A DNA stretch of 10,251 bases, taken from Acidimicrobiia bacterium. GTDB taxonomy: Bacteria > Actinomycetota > Acidimicrobiia > Spongiisociales > ZC4RG35. Positions within the stretch are counted from its first letter, which is position 1. Each line of letters opens with the position of its first letter. Shown here piece after piece: positions 1 to 6,094 of the stretch. The DNA is taken from contig JAOUGY010000119.1 of assembly GCA_029865445.1 (NCBI GenBank), positions 1 through 10,251 of the forward strand. Direction: 5' to 3'. The notes beneath the pieces are model-generated. The model searched no databases, was not told where the DNA came from, and saw only the letters and a list, made by a program, of their open reading frames with translations. The position numbers and the translations under genes were made by a program.

Positions 1-1
1 T

Positions 2-1087
2 CCCCGTCTCTCGGACCTCGAAACCGCCGAACCTCGATCCGGCCTCCCGGCGGCAGAGTTCGTGGTGTCGCCTCGATCGACAGAGGAGGTCGCCCACGTA
101 CTGTCGGCCGCGTCCGAGGAGCGGGCTACGGTGCTGATTTGGGGCGGGGGATGTCACCAAGGGATCGGCCACCCGATCGAGCCGCGAGTCGTGCTCGACA
201 CCGCAGGACTCTCGTCGGTGATCGCCTGGGAACCCGAGGATCTGACACTCGTGGTCGAAGCCGGCGCAACCGTATCCGCCATCGAGGAGACGTTGGGGGA
301 ACGACGTCAGACCGCCCTCCTCCCCGAGACGACCCCGGAAGCGACAGTCGGGGGGGTCGTGGCAGCAGGGATATCCGGCTATCGGAGGGCCCGATTCGGA
401 CCCACCCGCGACCGGGTCCTGCAGGTTGGTCTGGTCACCGGTGACGGACGAACCATCACCGGAGGGGGCCGTGTCGTCAAGAACGTGTCCGGATACGACC
501 TGCCACGACTTGTCACCGGATCATTTGGATCAACGGGTGCGATCACGTCGGTCTGCTTGAAGCTGTGGCCGAAGCCGGAGCTCGAAGCCACGGTGCCAGT
601 GGAAAACGCGGCGACGGCGTGGCGGCGCGCCTACCGCCCCGCCGCCGTCCTGGAAACCGATCGAGGTTCGTTTGCCTACCTCCAGGGCACCGAAGCCGAG
701 GTCACCTCCCAAGCGCGGGTACTGGGCGGCGACCCGGATCCGGGGTTCCGATGGCCGTCGCCACCGGAGGGCGATCTGGTTGTGTCCATCCGGGTGCCTC
801 CAGCTCTGATCGGCGCCGCCATCGCCAGGTTGCCGACGGGAATGCGCTTCGTCGCCCAGCACGGTGTCGGTGAGGTCACTGCGGCGGTGGGCGCCGACGA
901 CGCCGCCGAACTTCGGCCGTGGGCGGAGCACGAAGGCGGCAGTGTCGTGGTCATGTCCAACAACGGTGGCGCGTCGATCGATCCCTGGGGGGCAGACCCA
1001 CCGGGCCTGGACGTCCAGCGCAAACTCATCGCCGCCTTCGACCCATGTCGGGTGCTCAACCCCGGCCGGCTTCCGGGGCGCCTCTGA
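2..1087 (+). CDS. glcE: Glycolate oxidase FAD-binding subunit GlcE-like (5' end cut by window edge)
   Basis: FAD-linked oxidase of the GlcD/GlcE (VAO/PCMH) family, which in the GlcDEF complex helps oxidise glycolate to glyoxylate. Counting from the GTG at 62 as residue 1, a FAD-binding loop lies at about 27-36 (WGGGCHQGIG), a Gly-rich segment with GGVVAAGISG at 97-106, the GlcE hallmark GGGRVVKNVSGYDL at 134-147, and the family C-terminus DPCRVLNPGR near 327-336. The frame is open to base 2 with no start between 2 and 61, and the 20 residues before the GTG lead naturally into the FAD domain (AAEFVVSPRSTEEVA). The true start is therefore probably left of the window; GTG 62 or 65 is the alternative. 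About 340-360 residues is normal for GlcE. The stop overlaps the next gene by one base. The assignment to GlcE rather than another small FAD oxidase rests mainly on the GlcF neighbour. Confidence 0.88.
   Translation, partial: PRLSDLETAEPRSGLPAAEFVVSPRSTEEVAHVLSAASEERATVLIWGGGCHQGIGHPIEPRVVLDTAGLSSVIAWEPEDLTLVVEAGATVSAIEETLGERRQTALLPETTPEATVGGVVAAGISGYRRARFGPTRDRVLQVGLVTGDGRTITGGGRVVKNVSGYDLPRLVTGSFGSTGAITSVCLKLWPKPELEATVPVENAATAWRRAYRPAAVLETDRGSFAYLQGTEAEVTSQARVLGGDPDPGFRWPSPPEGDLVVSIRVPPALIGAAIARLPTGMRFVAQHGVGEVTAAVGADDAAELRPWAEHEGGSVVVMSNNGGASIDPWGADPPGLDVQRKLIAAFDPCRVLNPGRLPGRL
1060..1078 (+). promoter_or_regulatory. Possible hairpin covering the glcF ribosome-binding region
   Basis: CCCCGG (1060-1065) and CCGGGG (1073-1078) form a six-pair all-GC stem with a seven-base loop, ending eight bases before the glcF ATG. 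The only Shine-Dalgarno-like run for glcF, GGGG at 1075-1078, lies inside the stem. A ribosome finishing glcE would open it, which would couple the two translations. This is inference: the stem also encodes the conserved LNPGRLPG end of GlcE and may be chance in GC-rich DNA. Confidence 0.25.
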
Positions 1088-2310
1088 TGGGATACGTCAC
1101 CGATCACGCGCCATCGGCTACCGATCTCTCCCGCTGCGTTCAGTGCGGGTTGTGCCTGCCGTACTGTCCGACGTTCCGGCTCACGAAGCGGGAGTCGGCT
1201 TCCCCGCGGGGCCGGATCGCGGCGATGAGCGCGGTGCTGGAGGGCATCGCTCCGGTGGACGAGGCGTTCGACGAGGCCCTGTCGTTCTGTCTCGGATGCC
1301 GGGCCTGTGAGGCGGCTTGTCCGAGTCTCGTGCCCTACGGTCGCTTGTTCGAGGGGGCCCGGGCAGAGCTGGCCGCGCAACGGCCGACGCCATCTCGCAG
1401 ACTGAGAAGGATGGCCCTCGGTCGTGCGCTGGAGTGGCGCCGCTTCATCGCACTGTCGACCCGGCTCGCCACCATTGCACAACGGACTGGACTGGCACAG
1501 GTCCTCCCCGGCCCGGCCCGTCGTGGTCTTGCGGGTTTGCGTCCGCTCCGACAGGCGAAATCATCCGTCGGCAGAACTGTGGAGCCGTCCGGTGTTCCCA
1601 CCGGCACCGTCGCTCTTCTCGCCGGATGTGTGATGGACGCATGGTTCGGCCCCGTTCACGAGGCGACCATCGGGGTCCTCACCACTGCCGGATTCCGGGT
1701 GACTGTCCCAGAGGGCCAGACTTGCTGCGGTGCACTCGCCGCACACGACGGATCGACGTCCGATGCTCGCCGTATGGCGGGCCGGAATGTAGAAGCGTTC
1801 GCCGATGTGGACCTGATCGTCTCCGATTCGGCCGGATGCACTGCCCACCTCAAGGAGTACGGACATTGGCACGCCGGCGGTGATTCGCTGGCGTCCCGCA
1901 CCCGGGATGTCACCGAACTGGTGGCCTCGCTCCTCGCAGAAGGCATTCTTCCGAGGTTGGCAACCCGAGGTGAGGAAGTGGCCATGCAGGATCCGTGCCA
2001 CCTCCGCCACGCCCAGCGGATCGTCGCTGCTCCCCGCGAGATCGTGAGAGCGGCGGGACTGACTCCGATCGAGATCGATCCGGACGGGCTGTGCTGCGGC
2101 GCGGCCGGTGTCTACTCCGTGCTTCGGCCGGAGACTTCCGACGAGCTCGGCCGCCGCAAGGCCGATCAGGTGCGGGGGACGGCCGTCCACCTCGTCGCAT
2201 CGGCAAATCCCGGCTGCGAGATGCAGCTGCGGTCACACCTCGGCACCGGCTATCGCATCGCTCACCCCGTTGAGCTCTATTGGGAAGCGCTTCGGGCCTC
2301 CCAGCTCTGA
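1087..2310 (+). CDS. glcF: Glycolate oxidase iron-sulfur subunit GlcF-like
   Basis: Iron-sulfur electron-transfer subunit that in GlcDEF carries electrons from the flavin subunits towards the membrane quinone pool. The 407-residue product has two 4Fe-4S ferredoxin motifs, CVQCGLCLPYC (C17, C20, C23, C27) and CLGCRACEAAC (C68, C71, C74, C78). Two CCG (cysteine-rich, DUF224) domains follow, one with LAGC at 178-181 and CCG at 213-215, the other with DPCH at 302-305, CCG at 336-338 and NPGC at 374-377. Length and order match GlcF (about 400 residues). The ATG at 1087 shares its A with the glcE stop (TGATG) and places the first cluster at residue 17; the frame stays open upstream to 919, but that part overlaps GlcE in another frame. 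LutA/LldE-type proteins share the CCG domains but lack this ferredoxin head next to a GlcE. Confidence 0.92.
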   Translation: MGYVTDHAPSATDLSRCVQCGLCLPYCPTFRLTKRESASPRGRIAAMSAVLEGIAPVDEAFDEALSFCLGCRACEAACPSLVPYGRLFEGARAELAAQRPTPSRRLRRMALGRALEWRRFIALSTRLATIAQRTGLAQVLPGPARRGLAGLRPLRQAKSSVGRTVEPSGVPTGTVALLAGCVMDAWFGPVHEATIGVLTTAGFRVTVPEGQTCCGALAAHDGSTSDARRMAGRNVEAFADVDLIVSDSAGCTAHLKEYGHWHAGGDSLASRTRDVTELVASLLAEGILPRLATRGEEVAMQDPCHLRHAQRIVAAPREIVRAAGLTPIEIDPDGLCCGAAGVYSVLRPETSDELGRRKADQVRGTAVHLVASANPGCEMQLRSHLGTGYRIAHPVELYWEALRASQL

Positions 2311-2311
2311 T

Positions 2312-2755
2312 TCATCGCATCGACTCGATGACCCTCAGCAGTTCATCGGCCGGCCATGTGGAGGAGGCGACCAGACAGAACACGCCGTTCTCCTCCCATG
2401 TGACCACTGCCGGTTCGCGACCGTCAGGATCTTGTTCTTCCACCGGGGGCCCGAGATCGTGGATCGAGATCTCGAGCCCCCTGGCAGTTCCGGTCCGGCG
2501 TTGGCGGCCGTACGGCGTCTCGTGAGCGAGTCGCCTGCCGTTCTCGGTTGCCTGTTGGGACACGACGAAGTCGCCGTAGTGGAGTTCGAGGGTCCGTTCA
2601 GCCGGCTCGAGCACGCGCATCGTGTGATCCATCACGAAAACCGACACGGCGACCAATTCGCACCCGTCGGTCCACCGGGGAATGACCGGCGTGAACTCCA
2701 GAACCGAGGCGGCCTCGGCAGGAGTCCCGAAGACCTCGAAGTGCGGGTTGGTCAT
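2312..2755 (-). CDS. DUF4367-like domain protein
   Basis: Small protein of 147 residues with no signal peptide or membrane segment. It resembles the DUF4367 domain, usually found at the C-terminus of larger anti-sigma-like or lipoprotein-like proteins: TPAEAASVLEFTPVIPRW near 11-28, LELHYGDFVVSQQ near 56-68, and a closing AVVTWEENGVFCLVASS with ADELLRVIESM (116-146). No function is known to me. The ATG at 2755 has no convincing Shine-Dalgarno, and the frame is open upstream without a usual start codon into the end of the DUF4386 gene. It lies 82 bases downstream of that gene on the same strand, so the two probably share a transcript controlled by the TetR protein. The end is one base from the glcF stop (convergent). 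The coding call is good; the start is uncertain and an N-terminal truncation is possible. Confidence 0.7.
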   Translation of the reverse strand: MTNPHFEVFGTPAEAASVLEFTPVIPRWTDGCELVAVSVFVMDHTMRVLEPAERTLELHYGDFVVSQQATENGRRLAHETPYGRQRRTGTARGLEISIHDLGPPVEEQDPDGREPAVVTWEENGVFCLVASSTWPADELLRVIESMR

Positions 2756-2808
2756 GAGCTCGAATGTAATGATGGGCCGGCGGCGTGCGACGAACTCATC
2801 GACGTCAC
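2752..2808 (-). other. Possible 18-codon leader ORF overlapping the DUF4367-like start
   Basis: A GTG at 2808 (ATG in the same frame at 2799) opens an 18-codon frame whose TGA overlaps the ATG of the DUF4367-like gene as ATGA. Such an overlap can supply ribosomes to a gene lacking its own Shine-Dalgarno. The nearest strong purine run (GAGGAGG near 2839-2833) is too far from the GTG to serve it, so this is weak. Confidence 0.15.
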
Positions 2809-2837
2809 CGCCGGCCCGTCCGGCGAGGGTCGCCTCC

Positions 2838-3554
2838 TCAGGCGCCGACCTCCAGCTTGCGGCTCGTGAGCAACCACAATCCCAGCCAGCCTTCGGCGAT
2901 CACCGACGGAATCGCGACCACGGCCAGGAAGACGGACGCCACCTGCGCGTAGTCGGAGAGGATGGCATGGGCGACGGTGTCGGCGATGTAGGCCACGCCG
3001 GCCGCCATGAGCAGATATCCGAGCAGCCGAGAAGCGCCCTGGGTCCGGAGAACGAGGTACCCCAACAGCAACAGGTGGATACCGAAGGCGGCGAGCCCGA
3101 TGAGCCAGGCCGCATCGAACGACTGAAGGGCCGACATCACGGCGGGAGCGGCCTGATCGGGTGCGAACCCGGACGTTCCGTCAACCAGGTGGAGAATCTC
3201 GAAGAAATACACCAGGCCGACCCCGAGCATCACCGTGTAGACGATCCTCATCCAAGCCGTGAGGAGGGACAGGTCGCGGTTGCGGGACCGAAACACGACA
3301 TGAAGAGCCCAAGCAATCACCACGTCGAGCAAAAAGATGAGGAGGAACGCCACGAGCCCAAGCCTGAACAACCCGAGCGATTCGCTGATGTTGGCGAAGG
3401 TTGTCTCAGGATCGCCGGTTTCCACGAGACCTTCACGCACGAAGAAGTTGGCGAAGATCGCCAGCACGAAGATCAGCACGTATCCGATTCCGGCGAGCCG
3501 GGCTGAGGACCGGACGTCGGTCGCCTCCTGGCGGGGTCGTTCGATGGTCTGCAT
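2838..3554 (-). CDS. DUF4386 family integral membrane protein
   Basis: A 238-residue protein predicted to sit in the cytoplasmic membrane with six hydrophobic helices at roughly 20-39, 63-88, 99-121, 148-169, 177-199 and 204-230, after a short charged N-terminus (MQTIERPRQEATDVRSSARL). Spacing, the helix-1 start (ARLAGIGYVLIF) and the ETTFANI segment after helix 1 fit the DUF4386 family; its molecular function is unknown to me. The ATG at 3554 has a clear Shine-Dalgarno, AAGGAG at 3566-3561, six bases away. The gene is divergent from a TetR regulator with two palindromic operators between them, so it is the likely target of that repressor. It is followed by the DUF4367-like gene. Confidence 0.87.
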   Translation of the reverse strand: MQTIERPRQEATDVRSSARLAGIGYVLIFVLAIFANFFVREGLVETGDPETTFANISESLGLFRLGLVAFLLIFLLDVVIAWALHVVFRSRNRDLSLLTAWMRIVYTVMLGVGLVYFFEILHLVDGTSGFAPDQAAPAVMSALQSFDAAWLIGLAAFGIHLLLLGYLVLRTQGASRLLGYLLMAAGVAYIADTVAHAILSDYAQVASVFLAVVAIPSVIAEGWLGLWLLTSRKLEVGA

Positions 3555-3560
3555 TGGTGA

Positions 3561-3566
3561 CTCCTT
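3561..3566 (-). promoter_or_regulatory. Shine-Dalgarno of the DUF4386 gene
   Basis: AAGGAG on the minus strand with six bases to the ATG at 3554; it fixes the start of the DUF4386 protein. Confidence 0.7.
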
Positions 3567-3577
3567 GTTCGGGATTC

Positions 3578-3605
3578 TTCGTACTTAGTACGACGGTTTT
3601 CACAA
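3578..3605 (-). promoter_or_regulatory. Probable promoter of the DUF4386-DUF4367 unit
   Basis: Minus-strand TTGTGA (3605-3600) and TACGAA (3583-3578) with a 16-base spacer form a plausible sigma-70-type promoter, whose start would fall about 15-20 bases before the DUF4386 ATG. The -10 box lies inside operator O1, which would suit repression. The boxes match the consensus only partly. Confidence 0.4.
3579..3593. promoter_or_regulatory. Palindromic operator O1, probable TetR-family binding site
   Basis: Perfect 15-bp palindrome TCGTACTTAGTACGA with a single central base (3586). It shares both seven- to six-base arms with O2 at 3611-3625, and the two centres are 32 bp apart, about three helical turns. 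It covers the probable -10 box (TACGAA, 3583-3578) of the DUF4386 promoter. The link to the adjacent TetR protein is inferred from position and symmetry. Confidence 0.75.
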
Positions 3606-3626
3606 ACTACTCGTACAAAGTACGAT
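3597..3626 (+). promoter_or_regulatory. Probable promoter of tetR and the methyltransferase gene
   Basis: TTTTCA (3597-3602) and TACGAT (3621-3626), spacer 18 bases, form a candidate promoter whose -10 box overlaps the right arm of operator O2. The -35 box overlaps that of the divergent promoter, so the two are back to back. Autoregulation of tetR would follow. Partial consensus match only. Confidence 0.4.
3611..3625. promoter_or_regulatory. Palindromic operator O2, probable TetR-family binding site
   Basis: Arms TCGTAC and GTACGA around a three-base AAA centre (centre 3618). It is the same half-site as O1 at 3579-3593, with identical total length. It lies across the tetR -10 region and just ahead of its Shine-Dalgarno. 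Confidence 0.75.
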
Positions 3627-3638
3627 GTGTCAAGCGAT

Positions 3639-3643
3639 GGAGG
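3639..3643 (+). promoter_or_regulatory. Shine-Dalgarno deciding the tetR start
   Basis: GGAGG five bases before the ATG at 3649. In-frame ATGs at 3625 and 3637 are disfavoured: the first lies in operator O2 and neither has a purine run ahead of it. Confidence 0.65.
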
Positions 3644-3648
3644 AGAAG

Positions 3649-4296
3649 ATGTCAGAGAAGAGACCGACGCTCACCCGGGAACGGGTCCTGGAAGGGGCGG
3701 TGACTCTCGCCGATGAGATCGGGATCGAAGCGCTGACGATCAGGAGGTTGGCCGAAGCCCTCGAGACCAAGCCGATGACGATCTACTACCACGTGCCGTC
3801 GAAAGACGACATCGTGGACGGGATGGTCGAGATCGTCTTCGCCGAGATCGAGCGTCCCGGGCCCGACGAGGATTGGAGACAGGCGATACGAAATCGCTGC
3901 GTGTCGGCTCGCCAGGTATTGCGCCGACACCCGTGGGCTGCCCCCCTGATGGAGTCTCGCACCAGCCCGGGGCCCGCCAACCTGGGACACCACGAGGCCG
4001 TCCTCTCCTGTCTCCGCCGGGGCGGCATGAGCTGGCAGATGACTGCCCACGCCTACGCCGTGCTCGACAGCTTCGTGTATGGATTCGCGTTCCAGGAGGC
4101 AACCCTGCCTGCCTACGACAGCGGTGGGTTCCCCGAGGCCGCGAGGGAGATCGGAGCCGGGTTCGACGCCGAGGCCTACCCACACCTGATCGGACTCATG
4201 TCCAACCATGTTTTCCAGCCGGGATACGACTTCGGAATCTCATTCGAGTTCGGGCTCGACCTGATCCTCGACGGCCTCGAGCGCGCCGCAGGATGA
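3649..4296 (+). CDS. TetR/AcrR family transcriptional repressor
   Basis: Cytoplasmic DNA-binding dimer of 215 residues. The N-terminal helix-turn-helix spans about 27-50 (ALTIRRLAEALETKP then MTIYYHVPSKDDI), the TetR signature, after helix 1 (RERVLEGAVTLADEIG). The longer remainder resembles the tetracycline-repressor-like C-terminal ligand and dimerisation domain, so it probably senses a small hydrophobic molecule, which cannot be named from sequence. It is divergent from the DUF4386 gene, with two perfect palindromes in the gap, which points to control of both directions. The stop overlaps the next start as ATGA, so the methyltransferase is made from the same transcript. The start was chosen by Shine-Dalgarno. 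Confidence 0.92.
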   Translation: MSEKRPTLTRERVLEGAVTLADEIGIEALTIRRLAEALETKPMTIYYHVPSKDDIVDGMVEIVFAEIERPGPDEDWRQAIRNRCVSARQVLRRHPWAAPLMESRTSPGPANLGHHEAVLSCLRRGGMSWQMTAHAYAVLDSFVYGFAFQEATLPAYDSGGFPEAAREIGAGFDAEAYPHLIGLMSNHVFQPGYDFGISFEFGLDLILDGLERAAG

Positions 4297-5195
4297 AGAC
4301 CGCCTACCTGGCTGCCGAAGGCCACGAGAGGCGTCTGGCGACCGAACTGGATCGGGCAGGAGTGGCGGTTCGGCTCACCCACGGCCGCCTCTTCGTCACC
4401 GACGGTCCGGCGGTCCAGGTCGCCTGGGCCGCCAACACGTGGTTCGATGCCGAGGAGGTGTCGATCTCATCGATACGGGATGGCGCCGACACGCTGCGAT
4501 CCCGCCAGCGAAGCTGGGCGGTCTACGCCCCGGAGCATCGGGGCCGTGCCGGGCTCATCGTCGAGAAGTTGCCATCGGTGTCGGGCCGAGCTCTCGACCT
4601 CCGAGAGCTCGCGCCGTCGAGCCCCTTGGGCTCCTGGACCCTGCTCGACCCGACCACGATGCTTCTGGCCCGACACTGTTCGAGCTCGTTTGCGAACGGC
4701 GAGGTCCAGCTCGCCGAGATCCGCCACGGCCCTCCGAACCGCGCCTACAGAAAACTGTGGGAGGCCTTCGTGGTGCTGGGAAGGTATCCATCCGCAGGCG
4801 ATGGCGCCGTCGACCTCGGAGCAAGCCCGGGCGGTTGGACGTGGCTGCTCCACGAACTCGGATGCAACGTCGTCGCCGTCGACAAGGCTCCCCTCGATCC
4901 GGCGGTGGAACGCCTTCCGAGAGTCGAAGCCAGAACCCAGAGCGCGTTCGCTCCTCTCGAGGATGACAGGGTGCCCCGCTGGGTCACCTCCGACATCGCC
5001 TGCTACCCGGAGCGACTGTTCGGCCTCATCGATCGCTGGTGCGGTCTGAACCCGAAACCGACGCTGATTTTCACGATCAAGTTCCAGGGAGAGACCGATC
5101 ACGACATCGTCGACCGCTTCCGGTCCTTCGACGGTGCCCGCCTCGTCCACCTCCACCACAACAAACACGAACTGACACTCTTCCTCGATCCATGA
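4293..5195 (+). CDS. RlmM-like RNA 2'-O-ribose methyltransferase
   Basis: SAM-dependent methyltransferase of the FtsJ/RlmM type, 300 residues. The SAM motif DLGASPGGWTW (174-184) is followed by VAVDKAPL (194-201). The full K-D-K-E catalytic tetrad of 2'-O-ribose methyltransferases can be placed: K154 (RAYRKLWEAF), D234 (VTSDIA), K263 (FTIKFQG) and E293 (NKHELTLFL). The layout, including NRAYRKLWEAF just before the SAM motif, is that of RlmM, which methylates C2498 of 23S rRNA in E. coli. This protein is shorter than the E. coli one (about 366 residues) and its N-terminal part is only weakly recognisable, so the target may differ. The ATG overlaps the tetR stop by four bases, and the gene is convergent with the permease gene six bases away. 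Class is sure; the exact substrate is not. Confidence 0.85.
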   Translation: MKTAYLAAEGHERRLATELDRAGVAVRLTHGRLFVTDGPAVQVAWAANTWFDAEEVSISSIRDGADTLRSRQRSWAVYAPEHRGRAGLIVEKLPSVSGRALDLRELAPSSPLGSWTLLDPTTMLLARHCSSSFANGEVQLAEIRHGPPNRAYRKLWEAFVVLGRYPSAGDGAVDLGASPGGWTWLLHELGCNVVAVDKAPLDPAVERLPRVEARTQSAFAPLEDDRVPRWVTSDIACYPERLFGLIDRWCGLNPKPTLIFTIKFQGETDHDIVDRFRSFDGARLVHLHHNKHELTLFLDP

Positions 5196-5204
5196 GCCGG
5201 CTCA
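5193..5204. other. 12-bp palindrome joining two convergent stop codons
   Basis: TGAGCCGGCTCA is a perfect palindrome whose outer triplets are the stop codons of the methyltransferase (+) and permease (-) genes. A hairpin would have only a four-pair stem and there is no T run on either side, so a terminator is not supported. Confidence 0.3.
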
Positions 5205-6038
5205 ATCGGCGTGGTCGCCGGAATCATCACGGTCGACCGTACCCGGGCGGACCCAATCCGCCGGCTGGAGGAACCGGGTGACCGATGCCCTCATCACCAC
5301 GGCGATCACCAACACCACGCACACCGCCGCCGTACCCAGCACGAGGTACATCACCAAGAGTTGAACGATCACGGAATCGAGTGGGTCGGCCCCCGCCAGG
5401 AGCATGCCCGCCATAGCCCCCGGAAGGGCGATGAGCCCGACGACTCGTGTCCGTTCGATCTGTGTGATCAGCGACGACCTGGCCACACGCGGCGCCAGGA
5501 AGCGGACCACCTGCTTGCGATCGAACCCGAGCGACAACAACGCCTCGGTCTCACCGAGACGCTCCCTGCAGGAGGCGAGAGACTGATTGACCCCGAGCAC
5601 GGCCGACGGGACGGCGTTCCCGATCGTCAATCCGGCGATGACCACCAACGAAACGGGCCCGTACTCCACGACCCCGAAGCCGAAGGTGACCCCGGTGCTG
5701 ACGACCACCGAACCGACGACCGCAGCCGCTGTTACCCAGGCGAGGCCCGCGATACGGTGATGAGCGCGACGCACGACCACCGAGACGGCGACCACGCTCA
5801 TTCCCCCAACCCACAACCAGGCCCAATACAGGGCACCGGCCGAATCGAAGATCGAGCTGAACACGAGTCCCACGGCGACAAGCTGAAGCGCAGCCCTCAC
5901 CGAGGCCCCCACCAACTCGCGCTCGATCTTGAGACCCACGAGCCTGGCAAGACCGAGCGAGAGCGCTATGAGCGACAGCGACGCGAGGGCAACGGGCCAT
6001 CCCACCACGTTCAGCGCAGGCGAGCCGGCATCGGGCAC
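5202..6038 (-). CDS. FetB-like (YbbM/UPF0014) ABC transporter permease
   Basis: A 278-residue membrane protein of the YbbM/UPF0014 family, whose E. coli member FetB exports iron with the ATPase FetA. About seven hydrophobic segments are visible (near 14-34, 46-62, 70-89, 97-118, 128-150, 197-216, 222-248). The conserved coupling segment is RERLGETEALLSLGFDRKQ (158-176) and the family signature GLIALPGAMAGMLLAGADP is at 201-219. The hydrophilic tail is acidic (DRDDSGDHAD). The start is a GTG at 6038; a nearby ATG is out of frame. A TATCGT box six bases ahead suggests a leaderless transcript. No fetA-like ATPase is next to it, which is unusual, so partner and substrate remain open. Confidence 0.87.
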   Translation of the reverse strand: MPDAGSPALNVVGWPVALASLSLIALSLGLARLVGLKIERELVGASVRAALQLVAVGLVFSSIFDSAGALYWAWLWVGGMSVVAVSVVVRRAHHRIAGLAWVTAAAVVGSVVVSTGVTFGFGVVEYGPVSLVVIAGLTIGNAVPSAVLGVNQSLASCRERLGETEALLSLGFDRKQVVRFLAPRVARSSLITQIERTRVVGLIALPGAMAGMLLAGADPLDSVIVQLLVMYLVLGTAAVCVVLVIAVVMRASVTRFLQPADWVRPGTVDRDDSGDHAD

Positions 6039-6044
6039 GCACCC

Positions 6045-6050
6045 ACGATA
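6045..6050 (-). promoter_or_regulatory. Possible -10 box (TATCGT) for a leaderless permease transcript
   Basis: Minus-strand TATCGT ends six bases before the GTG start at 6038, the position expected of a -10 element when transcription starts at the first codon. No good -35 box was seen at normal spacing. Confidence 0.3.
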
Positions 6051-6094
6051 GGCAGAGCTGACCGTCCGCCTGCGAAACCTGGTTTCATGAACCC

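Noticed and set aside
919..1086. Upstream extension of glcF
   Set aside because: It lies within the conserved C-terminus of glcE in another frame; the ATG at 1087 gives the normal GlcF N-terminus.
676..1482. Minus-strand reading frame of 268 codons across the glcE-glcF junction
   Set aside because: Low-complexity Arg/Pro/Ser composition and two well-supported genes on the opposite strand.
3625..3648. Earlier tetR starts at 3625 or 3637
   Set aside because: They overlap the operator or lack a ribosome site, while the ATG at 3649 has GGAGG five bases ahead.
5193..5204. Bidirectional terminator at the convergent stops
   Set aside because: The perfect palindrome allows only a four-pair stem and has no T run on either side.
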